From Vanilla planifolia (taxonomy: Eukaryota > Streptophyta > Magnoliopsida > Asparagales > Orchidaceae): 64,000 nucleotides of DNA. The position numbers and the translations under genes are program-made. Location of the stretch: assembly GCA_023846275.1 (NCBI GenBank), contig JAIUJO010000090.1, forward strand, positions 222,047 through 286,046. Reading direction: 5' to 3'. The notes beneath the pieces were generated by a model. It saw only the letters and a program-made list of their open reading frames with translations. It ran no database searches and was not told the origin of the DNA. Shown here in pieces: positions 60,351 through 64,000 of this stretch; position 1 is the first letter of the stretch; each line of letters opens with the position of its first letter.

Positions 60351-63300
60351 TTATTCTACCAAGACCATTCCCTTGGGTATGGTTTCACTAGATAGTAGAC
60401 TAGAACAATAGGAATCTTATTAATCAATTAATGTGCATCACAAATTAGATGATGAGGCATTTACTTATCTTAGGAGACTTATAGTGGATCAAAGTTTCTT
60501 ACCCACACATTGTTGAATTTCATCACTTTGACATTCATGGTACTATGTAGAAATCAATTGAGTGAACATCCTTGAAGCCCATCACAATGCTTTGTTGTAA
60601 TTAAATAATCAGATTCTATATGTTTGCATTAGTTCTTAGTTGATTGTTCAATACCATAAGAAGGCCCACATAAGGTCTGCTCCCATTTTGTGCTCTAGTC
60701 GACACACATTGAACAACTATGGGTGACCAAGTAGTTTGAGTACTCCATCGATGGTTGATGGGTTTGGAACTAGAACTTTAATGTCCATTCCTCAGAGCCA
60801 ATCCTTTTCCTAAAGTTAGGAATCCATTTTTTCAACTTCCCTTACCTTAATTTTACCATCGACCAAAGGTTGTTCACCTTGGAAACGTAGTTTTGCTACG
60901 AGTACAATAGAGCATTAAAGGCACAAGGCCATTTAGATTTTCAAAGGGTCATTAGGGGTGCATCTAACACTACTCAACATGAGGTGCTTTAGCAACCACT
61001 TGGCCCTACCTCTCGTCATGTATTTTTAGGCCAATAGGCTGTTATGAAAAAAAGTTAACTCTTTTGAAGATCCCTACCTACATCTTAGAAACAATTGTTG
61101 TTGTCATTGACTACCTCATCCAACTTGATAATTTTAACTCAACTTCCATTAGAAGCTCATGCCAAATGCCAGTCTTTGATTGGTATCCCTCATCACTTAC
61201 GTTCAACTAACAAATGTGAACTATCATTCACATGTAAGCTTTCCTCCCTATGGTCTTCAAAGTTCTCATTTAAATTTTTACTACTATAACCATGATGTGC
61301 ACCAACATATGCTCCTCATTGACTTGTGCTCTACATTTTGTATCGACCATTGTGCGCTCCTACTCGTCGGGGAATAACATTGCACCGATGACCATGTGTG
61401 GGTCACATGCTTAACTACAATTCATTTTTGGGACTAAATGATTCAATAGGTGAGTCGTTACACACTTCTTAGTGGATTTCAATGTCCAGGATCACTGCCT
61501 TATCATCTTTATTGGCAACACATTTTGAAGGCTCTAGGTTAGTTCACAGTAAACACCATAACCCATCTTTTTAGTTTGTCCTACTTCACCAATTATGCTT
61601 TGAAAAAATGCCCCACTTGGAGCCTAGATTCATTGGTTCAACTCAAAATTGAAATTGAGTTTTCCTACAAATTTAGAGTATAAGAATAGTTTAAGAGCAT
61701 TAGGCACTCAATGCTTCTTGTCAATGGCTTTGCTTGACAAAACTCAGATAATGGCCCCAACTGTCTTTAGAGAAACTATAGAAGGGAACAAACTACTAGA
61801 TTCTTTGATTAATCTTTCACATGTACACCCAACTCAAATGAATGATTTACATGTTAGTATCGCTACGGGCCTCCATAGAGATTTCCTTAGGCATCACCCT
61901 ACTCAGGAATAGTTCACCATCTTTCTATTTTTGATAGGTATGCTCTCACTCTAATGCCTCATAGATGATCTATGTTAGTTGCTGGCCCACCCTTTGAATG
62001 AGAATGCCACAAATCAGCATACTTATGCCTTTTAGGCTTGCTCAACTTTTGATTCACAAGCATGTGGGTAGCCCACTAAAACTCGCCAATGCGTGCGGTG
62101 TTGCCAATGCAAACCTCAACAAGGTGACCATTGTGACTGGCCTTGACAACGATTTCCTCATAAGCGACATCTGCTAATTTTGTTAGGCTCATTACCTTAT
62201 GGCTTTGTTAGATAATAAACATAGACAATGGGAATCTCATCATTCTATTCATGTGTATTACAAATTAAATGATAAGGCATTTAGCTATCGTAAGAGAGTC
62301 ATAGTGACTCCAATCATTTTTCCAAGCATGGCTGAATTTCTTTATTTTAAAATTTAGAGCTTTGGGAAGAAATCACATTGCATGAGAATTCTCAAGGACC
62401 ATCACAATTCCTTATTGTAATTAAATAGCTAGATTCCTCATGTTTAAGCTAGTTTTGAGTTGATAATTTAGTGCTAAGGGAAGGGCCCCAAAGGAGATGC
62501 TCCCATTTTGTCCTCCAATCGAGACACGTCGACTTTCTTTTGGTGCCCAAGCAGCTTGAGTAGTACATTGACAATAGATGTGTTTGGGAATATGACTATT
62601 ATGTACATTCCTCAGAGCTAATCCTATTAACAAATTATTAATTTTACCATTGACCAAAGGTTATTAATCTTGGAGAAATAGTGTAGTTACGAGTGAAAAC
62701 ATTCCTTAAAGGCACTAATCCATTCAAATTTTCAAGGGTCATTAGGAGCAAATCAGAGACTGCTCAACATGTGGTACTCTTCTAACTACTTGGTTCTACT
62801 ACCAGCTCAGACGTTTTTAGGTCCAAAAGGCTTTAAGTAGAAACTTTACTCTTCCTAAGGCCCGTACCAACATCTCTGAACCACTTGTTGTTGCTATCAA
62901 TAACCACATCATAGCTCTAAACTTTTAACTCGACTTCTTTATAAGATCATGCCAAATGGCACTCACTGACTAGTTTCACCACTTCTTAGGATTTGTTAAC
63001 CCATGTGCAACTGTCATTCACAACGAATCTTTTCCCCTATTGATCTTCAAAGTTCTCATTTTTTATATTTTCTACTACAACCATGAGCTACCCAAAAAAA
63101 CACTCCACATGGGCTCACGTTCTACATTTTGTAGTGACTACTACACCCTACCATTCATCGAGATGTTGCATTAAATCGATGGCTAGATGTGGTCACACGC
63201 TTAAGCACAATTTATTTTTGGGGCTAATTGATTCAAAGAGTGAGTTGTTATGAACTCATAAGTGTATTTCAAGTTCCATGACCACTATCTTACTATCTTA

Positions 63301-64000
63301 ACATACCAACACCCTTTGTAAGTTTTAGGTTAGTGCACAATTGGACAACATAACCCAACTTTCAATTCAACCCACATAGGCAGTTATCCTTGCAAAAAAG
63401 ATCCACTTGGAGCCTAGATTTTTTTGGCTCATGTCATCAAAGAAGTTGAGCCTTCTAACCAATTTAAAGTATGAGAATAGGTCAAGGACATTGATCCCCC
63501 AATGCCTTTCGTGATTACCATTACTCAATAAAACATTGATTATTGCTCCAACTATCTTGAGAGAAACCTTGAAGGGAACTAGCTACTAGATTGAACAATT
63601 AGTCTTTACTTCATACACCATAGTATCCTCAAGCTTCACTTTGCTTAGACATCGTTTACCATCTTTTATGTTTCGAAGCATGTTTTCACTCAAACCCTTC
63701 GCAAAAGATCTAGGTTAGTCAATGGATCACCACTTGAGTGAGGAACTCATAAACCTGCATCCTTATACCTTTTGGGCATGCTCACCTTTAGCCAAGTAAG
63801 CATGCCAGACTTCTTGGTCCATGTTTCAATTTGAGCCAAATGGGGAACCGACTGGAAGTCACCAACTCACACGGTGCCACCAATGCAAGCCTTAATAAAG
63901 CCAGCATGATGACTAGTAAGGATGATGATTTCTCCATAGGTAATGTTCTCTTGGGCTCTTGTCAAAGTGATGGCCCAAGACAACCCACTCCTTGAGCTAT
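60350..64000 (+). repeat. Y-X-Y-X modular repeat (period about 1.8 kb), copy 2, running off the window
   Basis: Y (about 60350-61020), X (61020-62170), Y (62170-62820), X (62820-63940). Marker gccaaatg recurs at 61161 and 62951 (1790 bp); the ttgtaattaaat word of Y recurs near 60595 and 62415. The final 60 bp match about 39420-39480 of copy 1, so the duplicated block continues beyond the window. The 87-codon open frame at 61649-61912 lies in X, but the other three X copies share a stop inside that frame. Confidence 0.75.

Noticed and set aside
61649..61912. 87-codon open frame in block X
   Set aside because: The other three X copies carry a stop at the same place shortly after the ETLKGT-like run, so there is no sign of conserved coding.

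Overview
The window looks like intergenic DNA from a seed plant with a large, slowly turning-over genome. I see no intact host gene and no RNA gene. The evidence for a plant is the transposon repertoire: a SIRE/Tork-like Ty1/copia element, and plant L1-type LINE remnants carrying DUF4283-like, zinc-knuckle, endonuclease, reverse transcriptase, zf-RVT and plant-type RNase H segments. Every coding remnant is riddled with stops and frameshifts, and repeat copies differ by roughly 20-30% by eye, so the insertions are old. The sequence does not allow a species to be named.

Layout. (1) 1-8638: a decayed copia element with a partial 5' LTR, gag, protease, integrase, RT and RNase H remnants, a polypurine tract and a 2.2-kb 3' LTR. 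(2) 8650-23580: about 15 kb of very AT-rich, head-to-tail, highly diverged tandem repeats with a mean period near 402 bp (about 37 units). This is the most striking structure in the window and I recognise no known satellite in it. (3) 23590-28190: LINE pieces (RNase H-like, DUF4283-like, zinc knuckle) mixed with unassignable sequence. (4) 28195-41300: partial copia LTR, then LINE RT and RNase H, then a long non-coding tail holding a ~330-bp tandem repeat and an X-Y-X block of ~1.8-kb periodicity. (5) 41300-50630: a third LINE copy with DUF4283-like, endonuclease and RT segments, followed by a shorter version of the same tail. (6) 50640-64000: LINE endonuclease, solo copia LTR, LINE RT/zf-RVT/RNase H, then the full tail again, running off the window.

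Regions 28195-39490 and about 51900-64000 are diverged copies of one block of at least 11 kb. Both carry the same copia LTR at the same point inside the LINE, between endonuclease and RT. The third LINE copy (about 45250) keeps the uninterrupted empty site. The order of events can therefore be read: LINE, then copia insertion and LTR-LTR recombination to a solo LTR, then duplication of the whole block, then separate deletions in each copy.

Nothing here forms a working pathway. All recognised elements and the satellite lie in one orientation. The non-coding tail that follows each LINE copy, and the 402-bp satellite, are the parts least explained by known families.
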